Source: Gammaproteobacteria bacterium (GTDB lineage: Bacteria; Pseudomonadota; Gammaproteobacteria; Xanthomonadales; Wenzhouxiangellaceae). From it: a stretch of DNA of 64,000 bases. The stretch lies in assembly GCA_021772975.1 (NCBI GenBank), contig JAJFKY010000001.1, forward strand, positions 248,001 to 312,000, given 5' to 3'. Below, one piece after another: positions 54,670 through 63,879 of the stretch. The translations under genes were made by a program, and so were the position numbers. Each line of letters opens with the position of its first letter. The stretch's first letter is position 1. A model generated the notes under the pieces. That model made no database searches, was not told the origin of the DNA, and saw only the letters and a program-made list of their open reading frames with translations.

Positions 54670-56607
54670 ATGTCCAGCAATCATTTAAGCCGCCAGGAAT
54701 TTTTACACCAGCACCCCAAAGCCCAGGCCTGGGCCAGTCTGAAAGCCGCTACTGAACTGCAGCAAAAAGTCACGCCCGGTCCGATAAAACTGGAGAAAAA
54801 CTGTTTCCGGGGTAAGCGCGCGGTGATTATCGGTGCCGGCGTTTCCGGTTTAACCGCCGCGTATGAACTACTGGCTCAGCACAGTGGTATGCAGGTCACG
54901 GTCCTGGAAGCCAACAACCGCACCGGCGGACGCTGTCTGAGTCTGCGCACCGGAGACACACTGACCGAGGACGCCAACAGCGAGCTGTTCGATGCGCCGC
55001 CGGGACAAACCCAGGTGGTTCGCTTTGAGCGCCCGCATGGCGACCATGAGCCTTATCTGAATGCCGGTCCCGGCCGTATCCCCTCCAGTCATAAGCGCTT
55101 ATTGCATTACCTCAGAAAATTCGGGGTAGAGGTTGAAGTGTATGTCATGAACAGCGGCTCTAACCTGACCCAGATGGCCGGTGGAGTGTTTGCTGGCAAG
55201 CCGGTGGTCAACCGCCGCCTGGGCTACAACACCAATGGCTGGCTGGCGGAAATGGTTTATCAGAATGCCAGAACACTGGTGGCCAGTACCCGCCCGGATT
55301 CAGGCGATGATGAACTGGATGCGCTGGCCGGGAAACTGCAAAGCCTGATGGTGACCTTTGGTGGTCTGGATGCCAATGGCCGCTATATCACCGCCCCCAA
55401 TCCGGACGGCCAGGATGGCGTATCAACCGACCGCGCCGGTTACACGGTACTACCCGGTGTGGACGCCGGTGAAGTCGCCAGCGCACTCAGTCTGGACAGC
55501 CTGCTGGAATCCGAGTTCTGGAAGAAAACCCGCTTTTACCAGCCCATGGATTTTCTCTGGCAGCCAACGCTGTTTCAGCCGGTCGGCGGCATGGATCATG
55601 TCCAGCATGCCTTTGCCCAGCAGGTCGCGGCGCTGGGCGGCACGATTCATCTGAACAGCCCGGTCAGCAGAATCGAATGGCACGGCACCCGGCAGTGCTA
55701 TGTCATCCATGTCCAACAGATCGGCACCGATGAGCCACTCATTTATGAAGCCGATGTGTGCTTCAGTAATGCCGCGATTCCATTTTTATCCCGGATCGTA
55801 GACCAGCCGCTGCAGGACAGTAACTCCAAGCAGGGTTTTGCAGCGGAATTCAAACAGGCCCTGCAGGCGGTCTATAAAGCTCAGTTTAAGCCTGGCCATG
55901 CCACTGACGATAACAATGACAGTTATGTGGCGCGTTTTCTGGCCTGCACCACCAAGGTGGGCTGGCAGGCCGAGCGCAGCCTGTGGCAGGGCGATGCACT
56001 GACCAGCAAAAACACCGCGGTGCTGAATGCCAGCAGGCAGGAAACGGTTGAAGTGTATGCCGTCCCGGACTCGGAAATCGGTGTGGTGCCCATCTTCGGC
56101 GGCATCTCCTGGACCGACCATCCGATCACCCAGGTCTGGTATCCCTCCAATGATTATCATGATCAGAAAGGCACCCTGACCGGTTGCTATAACTTCTCAC
56201 AATACGCTTTCGAGATGGGCAGGTTGCCGGTCGAGGAACGCCTGGAAATCGCACGCCAGGGAGCCAGCGGTTTTGGCGCGGCATTTGCCGCTGGACTGGA
56301 ACGCGGGGTGGCCATCGCCTGGCAGAATATGCCGCATATCAAAGGCGGCTGGGCGCAATGGCATCTGGTTGGCAACAGCACCGAGGAAAGTGTCAGGTAT
56401 TTCAATATCCTGACCCAGGGCACCGGCATTGACGGCGGTGATCCGAACTTCTTTATTCTGGGTGATCAATTGTCTTCCCTGCCCGGTTGGCAGGAAGGCG
56501 CCATCGCCGCCGCCATGAATGCCCTGAGCCGGTTAAAACGGCCGGACCTGGCGGTGCCGCACCTGGCAGTATTGCCGGATACCCGCTTGATGGTCGAGGG
56601 TGTTTAA
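54670..56607 (+). CDS. FAD-dependent amine oxidase (L-amino-acid-oxidase-like)
   Basis: A 645-residue flavoenzyme with dinucleotide motif VIIGAGVSGLTAAYELL (GxGxxG at 55-60), the ELEANNRTGGRCLS-type second motif (LEANNRTGGR) and a C-terminal FAD motif FILGDQLSSLPGWQEGAIAAA. No signal peptide is apparent. Length and layout fit monoamine/L-amino acid oxidases, which yield an imine, ammonia and hydrogen peroxide; the substrate is unknown. A strong AGGGAGAG precedes the ATG. It stands alone between the iron locus and a HemG-like gene. Confidence 0.88.
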   Translation: MSSNHLSRQEFLHQHPKAQAWASLKAATELQQKVTPGPIKLEKNCFRGKRAVIIGAGVSGLTAAYELLAQHSGMQVTVLEANNRTGGRCLSLRTGDTLTEDANSELFDAPPGQTQVVRFERPHGDHEPYLNAGPGRIPSSHKRLLHYLRKFGVEVEVYVMNSGSNLTQMAGGVFAGKPVVNRRLGYNTNGWLAEMVYQNARTLVASTRPDSGDDELDALAGKLQSLMVTFGGLDANGRYITAPNPDGQDGVSTDRAGYTVLPGVDAGEVASALSLDSLLESEFWKKTRFYQPMDFLWQPTLFQPVGGMDHVQHAFAQQVAALGGTIHLNSPVSRIEWHGTRQCYVIHVQQIGTDEPLIYEADVCFSNAAIPFLSRIVDQPLQDSNSKQGFAAEFKQALQAVYKAQFKPGHATDDNNDSYVARFLACTTKVGWQAERSLWQGDALTSKNTAVLNASRQETVEVYAVPDSEIGVVPIFGGISWTDHPITQVWYPSNDYHDQKGTLTGCYNFSQYAFEMGRLPVEERLEIARQGASGFGAAFAAGLERGVAIAWQNMPHIKGGWAQWHLVGNSTEESVRYFNILTQGTGIDGGDPNFFILGDQLSSLPGWQEGAIAAAMNALSRLKRPDLAVPHLAVLPDTRLMVEGV

Positions 56608-56673
56608 ACTTCGGGCATAATCGGAGGTGTCACTGGATATTATTAGAATGCGGTACAGGCAACCTCTGCCAGT

Positions 56674-57258
56674 TCAGGGGTTTTGGTTTTGCCCGGATTG
56701 AGCTGACAGCCGGGCGGAAAAATGCCCGGCAAAGCGCTGCAATGCATCCCAGTCGGTCAGTTCCTGATCGCGGTTGAGTTGCGGCCAGCCCAGTTGTTTG
56801 AGCTGATGGCGAAAGAGGGCATTCCCGGCGCGAATAATCCAGCGCCAACAGCGTGAAAACCCTGATAGCCGAAAAGCACCGGCCACCGGTTCCACCAGAT
56901 CCGGATGCCAGTCGGTGGTGGCTAGAAATGACTCGACCTGTGCTTGCGCCTGGCGTTGTCCGGCCTGCTCATCGGCAGCCGCGGACATGCTGACCGAAAC
57001 AAAGCCCGTCAGCTTTTCCTGCAGTACCGCGCGATGCGCTTTGACAAAACGTATTGCTTCGGTCTGATGCCGGCCACCATGCACCGAGGCGGCAATGATG
57101 ACCGCTGCATATCCTGTTGGATCGCAGCGTGCGCCATCATTGCTCAAATCAGCGATGAAAACCTCATGCCCGAGTGCCTCCAACTGCACTGCCAGCTGTA
57201 GCGAGATTTTCGCCGTCTGGCCTTCGCTGGTTGCGTAAGTAATAAGAATTTTTGCCAT
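56674..57258 (-). CDS. hemG: HemG-like flavodoxin-family protein (protoporphyrinogen oxidase candidate)
   Basis: HemG is an FMN protein that oxidises protoporphyrinogen IX using quinones. The 194-residue protein has the FMN loop YATSEGQTAKIS, IIAASVHGGRHQTEAIRFVKAHRAVL, VSMSAAADE and the HemG-specific region DLVEPVAGAFRLSGFSRCWRWIIR, ending WPQLNRDQELTDWDALQRF. The long loop supports HemG over a plain flavodoxin. The symbol is tentative. Confidence 0.82.
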   Translation of the reverse strand: MAKILITYATSEGQTAKISLQLAVQLEALGHEVFIADLSNDGARCDPTGYAAVIIAASVHGGRHQTEAIRFVKAHRAVLQEKLTGFVSVSMSAAADEQAGQRQAQAQVESFLATTDWHPDLVEPVAGAFRLSGFSRCWRWIIRAGNALFRHQLKQLGWPQLNRDQELTDWDALQRFAGHFSARLSAQSGQNQNP

Positions 57259-57444
57259 TTTTAAATAATTGGATCGAATGCAATCTCAGTGCTGGCTACA
57301 GGGAATGCCGCCAGATACTGCTGTCCAGTTCTGTATAACCGCGCCGGGCACTGCTTATCGATTTCAGCCTACAACTGACCTGATAATATCAACCGATAGC
57401 ATAGTGAGCTGATCGGCCCAGGTATATCCGTAATTACCGCAGCC

Positions 57445-57477
57445 AATTAACATTGTTAATTAATGGGGTTAATTAAT
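57445..57477. repeat. AT-rich inverted and direct repeats upstream of the HemG-like gene
   Basis: AATTAAC-ATT-GTTAATT (57445-57461) is a perfect spaced dyad. Its right half is part of GTTAATTAAT, which recurs as a direct repeat at 57455-57464 and 57468-57477. The cluster is about 190 bp upstream of the HemG-like start and could be an operator array. Confidence 0.45.
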
Positions 57478-57561
57478 AAATCAGGGTGCGATTGACTGCA
57501 ATCAGTGCAAGTAATACGACTGATCCACTACCGCTTCGACGCCGTATCGTTACCGATTTAT

Positions 57562-58110
57562 TCAGAACGGATTTAAGGTATAGCCATCGTTCTGCAGCAA
57601 GGCATGCGCCGTCATTGCTGATAATGCCAGCTCTACACCCGGCAGCAGCTCATCACGCTTGACGCCATGATATGCGGCACTCTGTCCGCACACATAGATG
57701 GCGACACCGTGTTTCTGCAGGGCGTCTATCAGCGCAGCATTGGCATTTTTCTCGCCGGTCCTGGCCTTATAATGCTCAGCCACGCTGACGTCATGCACCG
57801 CACTGCCGTGAATAACGAACGCCAGTTGCATATTGTCTGGCTTAACCCCCGCTGCCGCATGCATATTCAAAAAACGCGCGCCACTGACCAGGGCTCGATT
57901 GAGTTCACCGGCGGCAGCCTGTTTAGCCACGTCAAAACTGACTTTAAATACCGCCTCGGGCGGAATCGACTGGCTGCCCGGCACCGCGGCGACCTTGCCG
58001 TAGGCAGGTATCAATGGTCCGGACGACAACTGATCCGTCTGGGCCGGTGCAACCGCAAGCATGCAGACGCTGACAATAATCCCCGCTGACAGTCTGTAGA
58101 AAAAAAACAT
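57562..58110 (-). CDS. secreted DsrE/DsrF-like protein
   Basis: A 182-residue protein with a Sec signal (ending VAPAQ) and a DsrE-like fold pattern: VFKVSFDVAKQAAAGELNRALVSGARFLNMHAAAGV, MQLAFVIHGSAV, and GVAIYVCGQSAAYHGVKRDELLPGVELALSAMTAHALLQNDGYTLNPF. A single cysteine (YVCGQ) occupies the usual DsrE active-site region. Periplasmic DsrE-like proteins are common near sulfur or redox genes, but no such genes are here. Confidence 0.87.
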   Translation of the reverse strand: MFFFYRLSAGIIVSVCMLAVAPAQTDQLSSGPLIPAYGKVAAVPGSQSIPPEAVFKVSFDVAKQAAAGELNRALVSGARFLNMHAAAGVKPDNMQLAFVIHGSAVHDVSVAEHYKARTGEKNANAALIDALQKHGVAIYVCGQSAAYHGVKRDELLPGVELALSAMTAHALLQNDGYTLNPF

Positions 58111-58168
58111 AAGCGCAGCCTGAGCAGATAATGATCATCAACTATACCTAATCGCGTACCACCATGCT

Positions 58169-58288
58169 TAACCCGCATATTGCATAAGGGCGGACAGCAA
58201 GCCGATCAATTATTCCCCTATTCAATGCGTTATGAGAAAATATGGCCGAATTCATAAAACACGAATCCCTCATGCAATATGCGGGTTA
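58169..58288. mobile_element. MITE-like 120-bp element with near-perfect terminal inverted repeats
   Basis: The arms TAACCCGCATATTGCAT (58169-58185) and ATGCAATATGCGGGTTA (58272-58288) are exact complements. They extend inward to 22 bp with one mismatch (AAGGG against GAGGG). The 86-bp interior has no ORF. A TA dinucleotide at each outer end would fit a TA target duplication. A non-autonomous mobile element is the best reading; no matching transposase lies in this window. Confidence 0.65.
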
Positions 58289-58590
58289 GGAGCTTTTGCT
58301 CTGCCGCTGAGAAAACCGGGTGGCCACAACTCAGGTATTTTTTCAGCTCAGCCTACAACAGCGTCGGCCGCGATTTAGCAACTTGGTCGTAGTGGTATTT
58401 TCTTATTGACCCTGTATGATAACTCGTGATCCTCCAAGCGGAAGTTGGAGTTGAATGTCGGCACAAGGAAGAACACGCCGTCTGCACTACACCATAGATT
58501 TATGTCCGTGCTCATACTGGTTTTCCGATTCCGACTGCTTCAGTGCCTGAAGGGTCAATCGTGTTTAACCTTTTATGAGAGATACCACCC
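58289..58590. other. upstream region of the serine protease gene
   Basis: 302 bp without a gene. It contains a short hairpin (CTCCAA/TTGGAG, 58432-58450) and, just before 58591, GAGAG as a ribosome-binding site. Confidence 0.5.
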
Positions 58591-60438
58591 ATGAACTTCA
58601 AGTACCAACTACTCGGGCTATCCACCAGTCTCGCCCTTTGCGTGTCAGTCCACGCAACGGATAGCACCTCGTCAGCTGCTGCGCTGAATGCATCCGCCAG
58701 CGGACACAGCAACATCAGCCAGTCAGCACCGGCGCCAGGCATGCTTAAAATCGCGGACTTTGTACCGCGGAGCATCAGCTTAAATTTAACCACTGATAGC
58801 CGTACCCCGGAAGAATTCCGTATCCAGACACCGGACGCGGCTTTTATCAAAGTCCACTTCGATTACTTCAATCTGCCCGCCGGTGCTTATGTCGAAGTTA
58901 CCAATCCTGCCGGCACCGAAAAATACACCTATGGTCCCGAGCAAAAATCAGCCATGACCTTTGATCCGAATATCGGCGAGGACGGCGTACGCAGTTTTGC
59001 CGCGATGTCGATTACCGGCCCGGAAGCTGTGATCCGGTTGATCAATACCGGCCAGGCACGCTGGGACAGCAATCTGCACGGGGTTGAAATCAACCGTTAC
59101 CTGGAAGGCTATCCACAGGCCGTGATTGATGAAATCATGGCCAGCGATGCCGGTCTGCTGGGTGACGATACCCGTTCTACCTGTGGCATCAACGAGCGTC
59201 GGGACGCGGTTTGTTTTGCCAGCTCCAACCCGACCGAATTTGAACGCAGCCGGCCCACCGCACGGCTGGTGATTTCCGGTGGCGGGCTGTGTACCGCCTG
59301 GCGGGTAGGCCCCGATAACCGGGTGTTTACCAACAATCACTGTATCGACAGCCAGGCTGATGTATCGGGCGTGGAAGCCTGGTTTAATTATCAGCGCACC
59401 AGCTGCGGCAGCGGACCGGTTGACACTACCACCAAGGTGTCCGGTAACAGCCTGCTAAAAACCGACTTCACGCTGGATTACACCCTTTTCACGGTGAATA
59501 ATTTCAGCAGCATCTCCAGCTTTGGTTTCTATGGCCTGGACGTGCGCGCACCCTCCAGCCAGGAACGGATTTATATTCCCCAGCATGGTGCCGGTAATCC
59601 CAAAGAACTGGCTATCACCAGTGATCAGAACACCGGTGGCGTATGCCGAATCGATGTGGTCAGCGCCAATGGCTACGGTACCGGCACCGACACCGGTTAT
59701 TTCTGTGACACCATCGGCGGCAGTTCAGGCTCACCGGTACTGGCTGCTTCGTCGAATAAAATTATCGCCCTGCATCACTTCGGTGGCTGTACCAATCAGG
59801 GTGTCAGAATCGACCGCATATGGCCACAGGTTGCCAGTTTCTTCAATAATCAGATTCCTGACGGCGATAACGGCTCACCGCCTCCTCCGCCACCACCGCC
59901 TCCCGGTAATTGTTCCTTCGAAGATGATTTCGGTACTTCTCAGGGCTGGACCATCGACGGCGCCAGCAACTGCTCCACCGGTACTTATGTACGTGCCAAT
60001 CCAACTCAGCAGAGCAGCAGCGGCGTAATTACCCAGGTTGGCGGCGATTCTGACGGCAATGGCTTTGCCGTGTTCACCGCCACCAACAGCAGTGCCGGCA
60101 ATGCCGATGTTGACGGCGGTGTGTGTATCGCACGCTCCCCAAGCGTCAGTGTCAGTCAAGCGTCTACTCTGTCAATCGACTGGTTCCACGGTCAGCGTGA
60201 CACCGGTGATGACGCCAGCGGTGATTTCTACCGGCTGGAATACTCCACCAACGGTGGTAGCAGCTTTATTCCGATGGTCAGCATCGGCGATACCCGCACC
60301 ACCGCCCAATGGTCAACCGCCACCGCCAATATCGCGGCCGGTTCCAATGTAGTGATCCGCGTCAGCACCAGCGATGGCGCAGGCCCCGGGGATATTGTTG
60401 AAGGCGGTATCGATAACGTCTCAATCTGTTCTCAGTAA
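58591..60438 (+). CDS. secreted trypsin-like serine protease with polyproline linker and C-terminal beta domain
   Basis: A 615-residue exported protein. Signal peptide ends near VHATD. An N-terminal region (~30-205) precedes an S1-type protease domain with the histidine in VFTNNHCID, aspartate in DFTLDYTLF and serine in CDTIGGSSGSPVL. The pattern recalls lysyl-endopeptidase-like secreted proteases. A run of prolines (GSPPPPPPPPPG) leads to a C-terminal domain rich in Gly/Ser/Thr/Asp (WTIDGASNCSTGTY, GSNVVIRVSTSDGAG) resembling carbohydrate- or substrate-binding beta-sandwiches. Eight or more cysteines suggest disulfides. Confidence 0.92.
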   Translation: MNFKYQLLGLSTSLALCVSVHATDSTSSAAALNASASGHSNISQSAPAPGMLKIADFVPRSISLNLTTDSRTPEEFRIQTPDAAFIKVHFDYFNLPAGAYVEVTNPAGTEKYTYGPEQKSAMTFDPNIGEDGVRSFAAMSITGPEAVIRLINTGQARWDSNLHGVEINRYLEGYPQAVIDEIMASDAGLLGDDTRSTCGINERRDAVCFASSNPTEFERSRPTARLVISGGGLCTAWRVGPDNRVFTNNHCIDSQADVSGVEAWFNYQRTSCGSGPVDTTTKVSGNSLLKTDFTLDYTLFTVNNFSSISSFGFYGLDVRAPSSQERIYIPQHGAGNPKELAITSDQNTGGVCRIDVVSANGYGTGTDTGYFCDTIGGSSGSPVLAASSNKIIALHHFGGCTNQGVRIDRIWPQVASFFNNQIPDGDNGSPPPPPPPPPGNCSFEDDFGTSQGWTIDGASNCSTGTYVRANPTQQSSSGVITQVGGDSDGNGFAVFTATNSSAGNADVDGGVCIARSPSVSVSQASTLSIDWFHGQRDTGDDASGDFYRLEYSTNGGSSFIPMVSIGDTRTTAQWSTATANIAAGSNVVIRVSTSDGAGPGDIVEGGIDNVSICSQ

Positions 60439-60776
60439 GCTCCACTCATACGGCGGGATACCCCGGGTATCCCGCTGTCAACCGCAAGCCGCCACGCGCT
60501 TCCCGGCGCAGTGTCCGCGATAAACGATCGTGCAATATCGCCACTTCCCTCCGGCTAACGCCGACTTACGGATAAACCAGATAGCAGGCTGGTCCCGGAG
60601 GCAGGCTGCAACGGCCGCGGCAACCGGGATGATTCATTACAGTACTCAGGCATTGAGAATGAATGTAAACCATCACTTGCGGAAGGCAGCGCCATGACAG
60701 TTCATCCGAACCTCGCCACCACGGAATTTCCGGCCACCTCCTGTGAAATCACCCGCACAGCCCACATCTGTCAGCC
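60439..60776. other. intergenic stretch without a supportable gene
   Basis: 338 bp between the protease and the CNNM-type gene. GC-rich short inverted repeats lie directly after the protease stop (GGGATACCCCGGGTATCCC near 60454-60473), a plausible terminator without a T tract. Confidence 0.5.
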
Positions 60777-61835
60777 ATGACGTTGTTAATCATCTATCTG
60801 CTGATCGCACTGCTGGTTTCTTTTTTCTGCTCAATCGCCGAGGCGGTGCTGTTATCGGTGCGGCCGTCGTTCGTCAATGCCAAGCTGAAGCAGCGGACAG
60901 CCGGCGCACGTTCGCTGCAAGAACTGATCAATAATCTGGACCGTCCGCTGGCCGCTATTCTGACGCTGAACACAGTGGCCCATACCGTTGGCGCTGTCGG
61001 TGTCGGTGCGCAGGCCACACTGGTATTCGGCAATGACTATGTGGGACTCAGCTCGGCCCTGCTGACGCTGCTGATTCTGGTGTTTTCCGAGATCATCCCG
61101 AAAACACTGGGCGCCGCCTATTGGCATGTACTGGCCGGCTGGCTGGCGCCGATGATCGCATGGCTGACCTGGTTGTTCAGTCCGTTTGTGTGGTTTTCGC
61201 AGAAACTGACACGCCTGCTTGCCCCCGGCGGTACCAGCGCCTTCACCTTCAGCCGCGATGAGTTCAAGGCCATGGCCGAGATCGGCGCCGAGGCAGGCCA
61301 CATTGATGACCAGGAACTGGAAATCGTTACCAACCTGATGCGTCTGCGGATGCTGTCGGTACGCGACATCATGACGCCACGGACAGTGATGTTTCTGGCG
61401 CCGGATGATATGACCGTCAAGGAGTACTTTCACCAATATGCCGGCAAGCCTTTTTCGCGCATTCCGGTGTATACCGGTAACCGCGACGACATTAGCGGCT
61501 ATGTGCTCAAATACGATCTGTTTGAAGCCCAGGCCAAGGACCAGTTCGACCGCCGCCTGCGGGAGTTCAAACGCAACTGCCTGGCGGTGCCCGAACAACT
61601 GGCCGCATCCGATATGTTCGAACAGTTGATCCGCGAGCGCACCCACATCGCCTTCGTGGTTGATGAATATGGTTCAGTGCAGGGCCTGGTGACCCAGGAA
61701 GACGTTCTGGAAACCCTGATCGGGCTGGAAATTACCGACGAATCCGATACCGTTGACGACATGCGCGCGCTGGCGCGCAAGCATTGGCGGGAACGCGTCA
61801 CCGCGCTGGGCGTGGACACCGGCGAACTGGGATAA
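60777..61835 (+). CDS. CNNM/CorC-type (DUF21 + CBS pair) membrane protein
   Basis: A 352-residue protein with a DUF21 membrane domain (SIAEAVLLSVRPSFV, NTVAHTVGAVGVGAQATLVFG, LVFSEIIPKTLGAAYW) and a cytosolic CBS pair (VRDIMTPRTVMFLAPDDMTV..., IAFVVDEYGSVQGLVTQEDVLETLIG). The usual C-terminal CorC_HlyC domain seems absent, since the protein ends soon after the second CBS. Relatives transport or control magnesium/cobalt. Confidence 0.91.
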   Translation: MTLLIIYLLIALLVSFFCSIAEAVLLSVRPSFVNAKLKQRTAGARSLQELINNLDRPLAAILTLNTVAHTVGAVGVGAQATLVFGNDYVGLSSALLTLLILVFSEIIPKTLGAAYWHVLAGWLAPMIAWLTWLFSPFVWFSQKLTRLLAPGGTSAFTFSRDEFKAMAEIGAEAGHIDDQELEIVTNLMRLRMLSVRDIMTPRTVMFLAPDDMTVKEYFHQYAGKPFSRIPVYTGNRDDISGYVLKYDLFEAQAKDQFDRRLREFKRNCLAVPEQLAASDMFEQLIRERTHIAFVVDEYGSVQGLVTQEDVLETLIGLEITDESDTVDDMRALARKHWRERVTALGVDTGELG

Positions 61836-62854
61836 ATTCCGGCCAGCGCATGCTTGCTTTCATCGGTTTCCGTTCGGCGGCGCTGGCGGCTATGTTCCCT
61901 GCATATTATCCGTGTCGGCGTACAGATACTTTTTTAGCCACCAGGATAGTTGTCAAAATAATCACCGCGAGTGTCAGGGCGGTTATGGCCGGCACCGTTA
62001 TCACGTACCCGGTTAATCACAAACACCCGGAACAACCCCCAGGCAATGGCCATCAAATAAACCCTGGAGCGGGTAAGCCAGCTCAGCACCATTAATAAGA
62101 CAGCCCAAACGCCCGCTTAATCGCAGTAAGCCCGAACGGCTGCAACCCGGTAAATAGTGCTGCCTGGGTAAAACCTGCTGGCGTGGCAACCGATATCCAA
62201 CCAGGCCTGTCCGTAAACGGGAATCAACCAGTTACGCAAACCCTTATGGCTGGCACCTTGACGTTGAAAGCTGAAGACAGCTACCAGCAACGGCGGCGGT
62301 ATCGCCCGCTGCAACCGGGGTGGAAGAAGAAACCTGCTTCACGATAAAAATTAAAACCGCTCGAACTTGTGACACATCGACAATCGGTCGCTACTGCTAT
62401 CAGCCCTAATTTGTCGTTAATTGCCCTATGTAGCGCTTATTGCTGCTGAAAACTATGGGCACCCCTACAACTGCCGGCTGACCACCCGGGTTTTCTCACT
62501 GCTGTCCGTGGTATTTCAACCAGAGCCTGTCTGAAAGCGGTGTTACCTGACAAGAGCTGATGCTGTCAACGAAGCTGTCATTCCCGAGTAGCAGGAATGA
62601 CCACGGTGGTATTGTCAGGTTGTCAATGGTCTGGTTTCGCAGCGACAGGCCAATTCAAAGTTATGCCCTCTGATCTGCAACCGTTATAGCAACTGCTCAC
62701 AGCCAACCCATTATGATGATCAGGGATCTTCGGGCACGGATCACGCTTTTATTCACACCTGCTTATCACTGATGGGCCGCCGCGCAACAGCCGTAAGCAT
62801 TGCCGGTCAGGATAGCACCGATGCACACACGGTCAGCCTGGGTAGTCCTGAACA
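61836..62854. other. 1-kb non-coding stretch
   Basis: No ORF here has family resemblance or a convincing start; a minus-strand frame at 62117-62314 lacks both. A nested hairpin lies at 62545-62620. The composition and scattered stops on both strands suggest decayed sequence. Confidence 0.55.
62545..62620. repeat. nested inverted repeats (possible small mobile or REP-like element)
   Basis: An outer pair ACCTGACAA (62545-62553) / TTGTCAGGT (62612-62620) encloses an inner pair GTCATTCC (62577-62584) / GGAATGAC (62594-62601). The inner stem resembles GTCATTCC-type extragenic palindromes known from many genomes. Confidence 0.5.
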
Positions 62855-63775
62855 TCATTTTTTCAGAAAATCCAGCAGTGGCGGGATGACCTGTTCATGC
62901 GCGTCCTCCTGAATGTAATGGCCCGCGTCCTGGATGCGCATGACCTCAGCCTGGGGAAAGTCTCGCAACCACAGCGTATCCAGCATATCCGGCGTGAAGG
63001 CGATATCTTTCATCGGCCAGGCAATAAACACCGGTTTATCGGCAAAGCCGGCAACCAGTTGCTGATTCACCCCGGCCAGGAAATCACTGACCCGCCCTTC
63101 TGGACCGGCGGGAATTTCCCGGGGAAACACTAGTACCGGTGTGCGCGAAGACCAGTTCGGATGCGGTGCCAGGTAAGCGGCTTTTGCCTGCTGATCCAGA
63201 CGCGCCGGCTTGACCAGCCCCGCCTTGAACAAAAACACCTTGACGAACGCATGCAGGCCCTTGACCATCAGCTCGCCGATCAGCGGCGTGCGGAACAGGC
63301 GCAGCGCTAGCGGCAGTTTGACCTCGCCCGGCGGCCGGTGCACGAAGGTATTCAGTACCGCCAGGCTGCGCACGCGATCGGCCTGCGCGGCCGCCCAGGC
63401 GAGCCCGATCGGTCCGCCCCAGTCCTGTACCAGCATGGTGGCATCGTGCAGATCCAGCGACTCCAACAGCGCACCGCAGCGTTCGGCATGCCGCTGAATC
63501 TGATACAACTCGGGCTGATCCGGCTTATCCGAGCGCCCGAAGCCCAGATGATCGAGTACGATGGCCCGGTAACCGGCCTGGGTGACGGCGGCGATGAAAT
63601 GCCGATAGAGATAACCCCAGGTCGGGTTGCCATGCACCATCACAATCGGGCGGCCGGAGCGTGGCCCTTCATCCACGTAGTGCATGCGGCCATCGCTACT
63701 ATCGAACCAGCGCGGCGTATACGGCCAGGTGCCGCCGAAAGTCCAGTCTTGCTCATTACCGGTGTGTTGAGTCAT
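62855..63775 (-). CDS. haloalkane-dehalogenase-like alpha/beta hydrolase
   Basis: A 306-residue hydrolase starting at MTQHTGNEQ (GAGGAA six bases upstream; an 11-codon extension is not needed). It has the dehalogenase-type oxyanion motif HGNPTWGYLYR (49-59), an aspartate nucleophile with a following tryptophan in LVQDWGGPIGL (Asp118-Trp119), an acid region in AWPMKDIAFTPD and the histidine in QDAGHYIQED. Asp-Trp rather than Ser at the elbow favours dehalogenase or fluoroacetate-type enzymes over esterases. A TetR gene is directly upstream on the same strand. Confidence 0.88.
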   Translation of the reverse strand: MTQHTGNEQDWTFGGTWPYTPRWFDSSDGRMHYVDEGPRSGRPIVMVHGNPTWGYLYRHFIAAVTQAGYRAIVLDHLGFGRSDKPDQPELYQIQRHAERCGALLESLDLHDATMLVQDWGGPIGLAWAAAQADRVRSLAVLNTFVHRPPGEVKLPLALRLFRTPLIGELMVKGLHAFVKVFLFKAGLVKPARLDQQAKAAYLAPHPNWSSRTPVLVFPREIPAGPEGRVSDFLAGVNQQLVAGFADKPVFIAWPMKDIAFTPDMLDTLWLRDFPQAEVMRIQDAGHYIQEDAHEQVIPPLLDFLKK

Positions 63776-63843
63776 GGCTTGTTCCTCGAAAAGTGTAAGC
63801 GGAGTCAATACCGCGAATAGCTAACTCGCGACAACAAATTTAT

Positions 63844-63855
63844 ATGACCAGTCAT
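63844..63855. promoter_or_regulatory. candidate TetR-family operator
   Basis: ATGACcaGTCAT is a dyad with 5-bp arms and a 2-bp centre, in the 104 bp between the tetR stop and the hydrolase start. This fits local control of the hydrolase by the adjacent regulator, but one short site is weak evidence. Confidence 0.4.
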
Positions 63856-63879
63856 CTTAAATTGGCCGCAAAAAAGCAC

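Noticed and set aside
62117-62314. 65-codon minus-strand frame in the 1-kb gene-free stretch
   Set aside because: No start context, no family resemblance, and stops abound in the flanking sequence.
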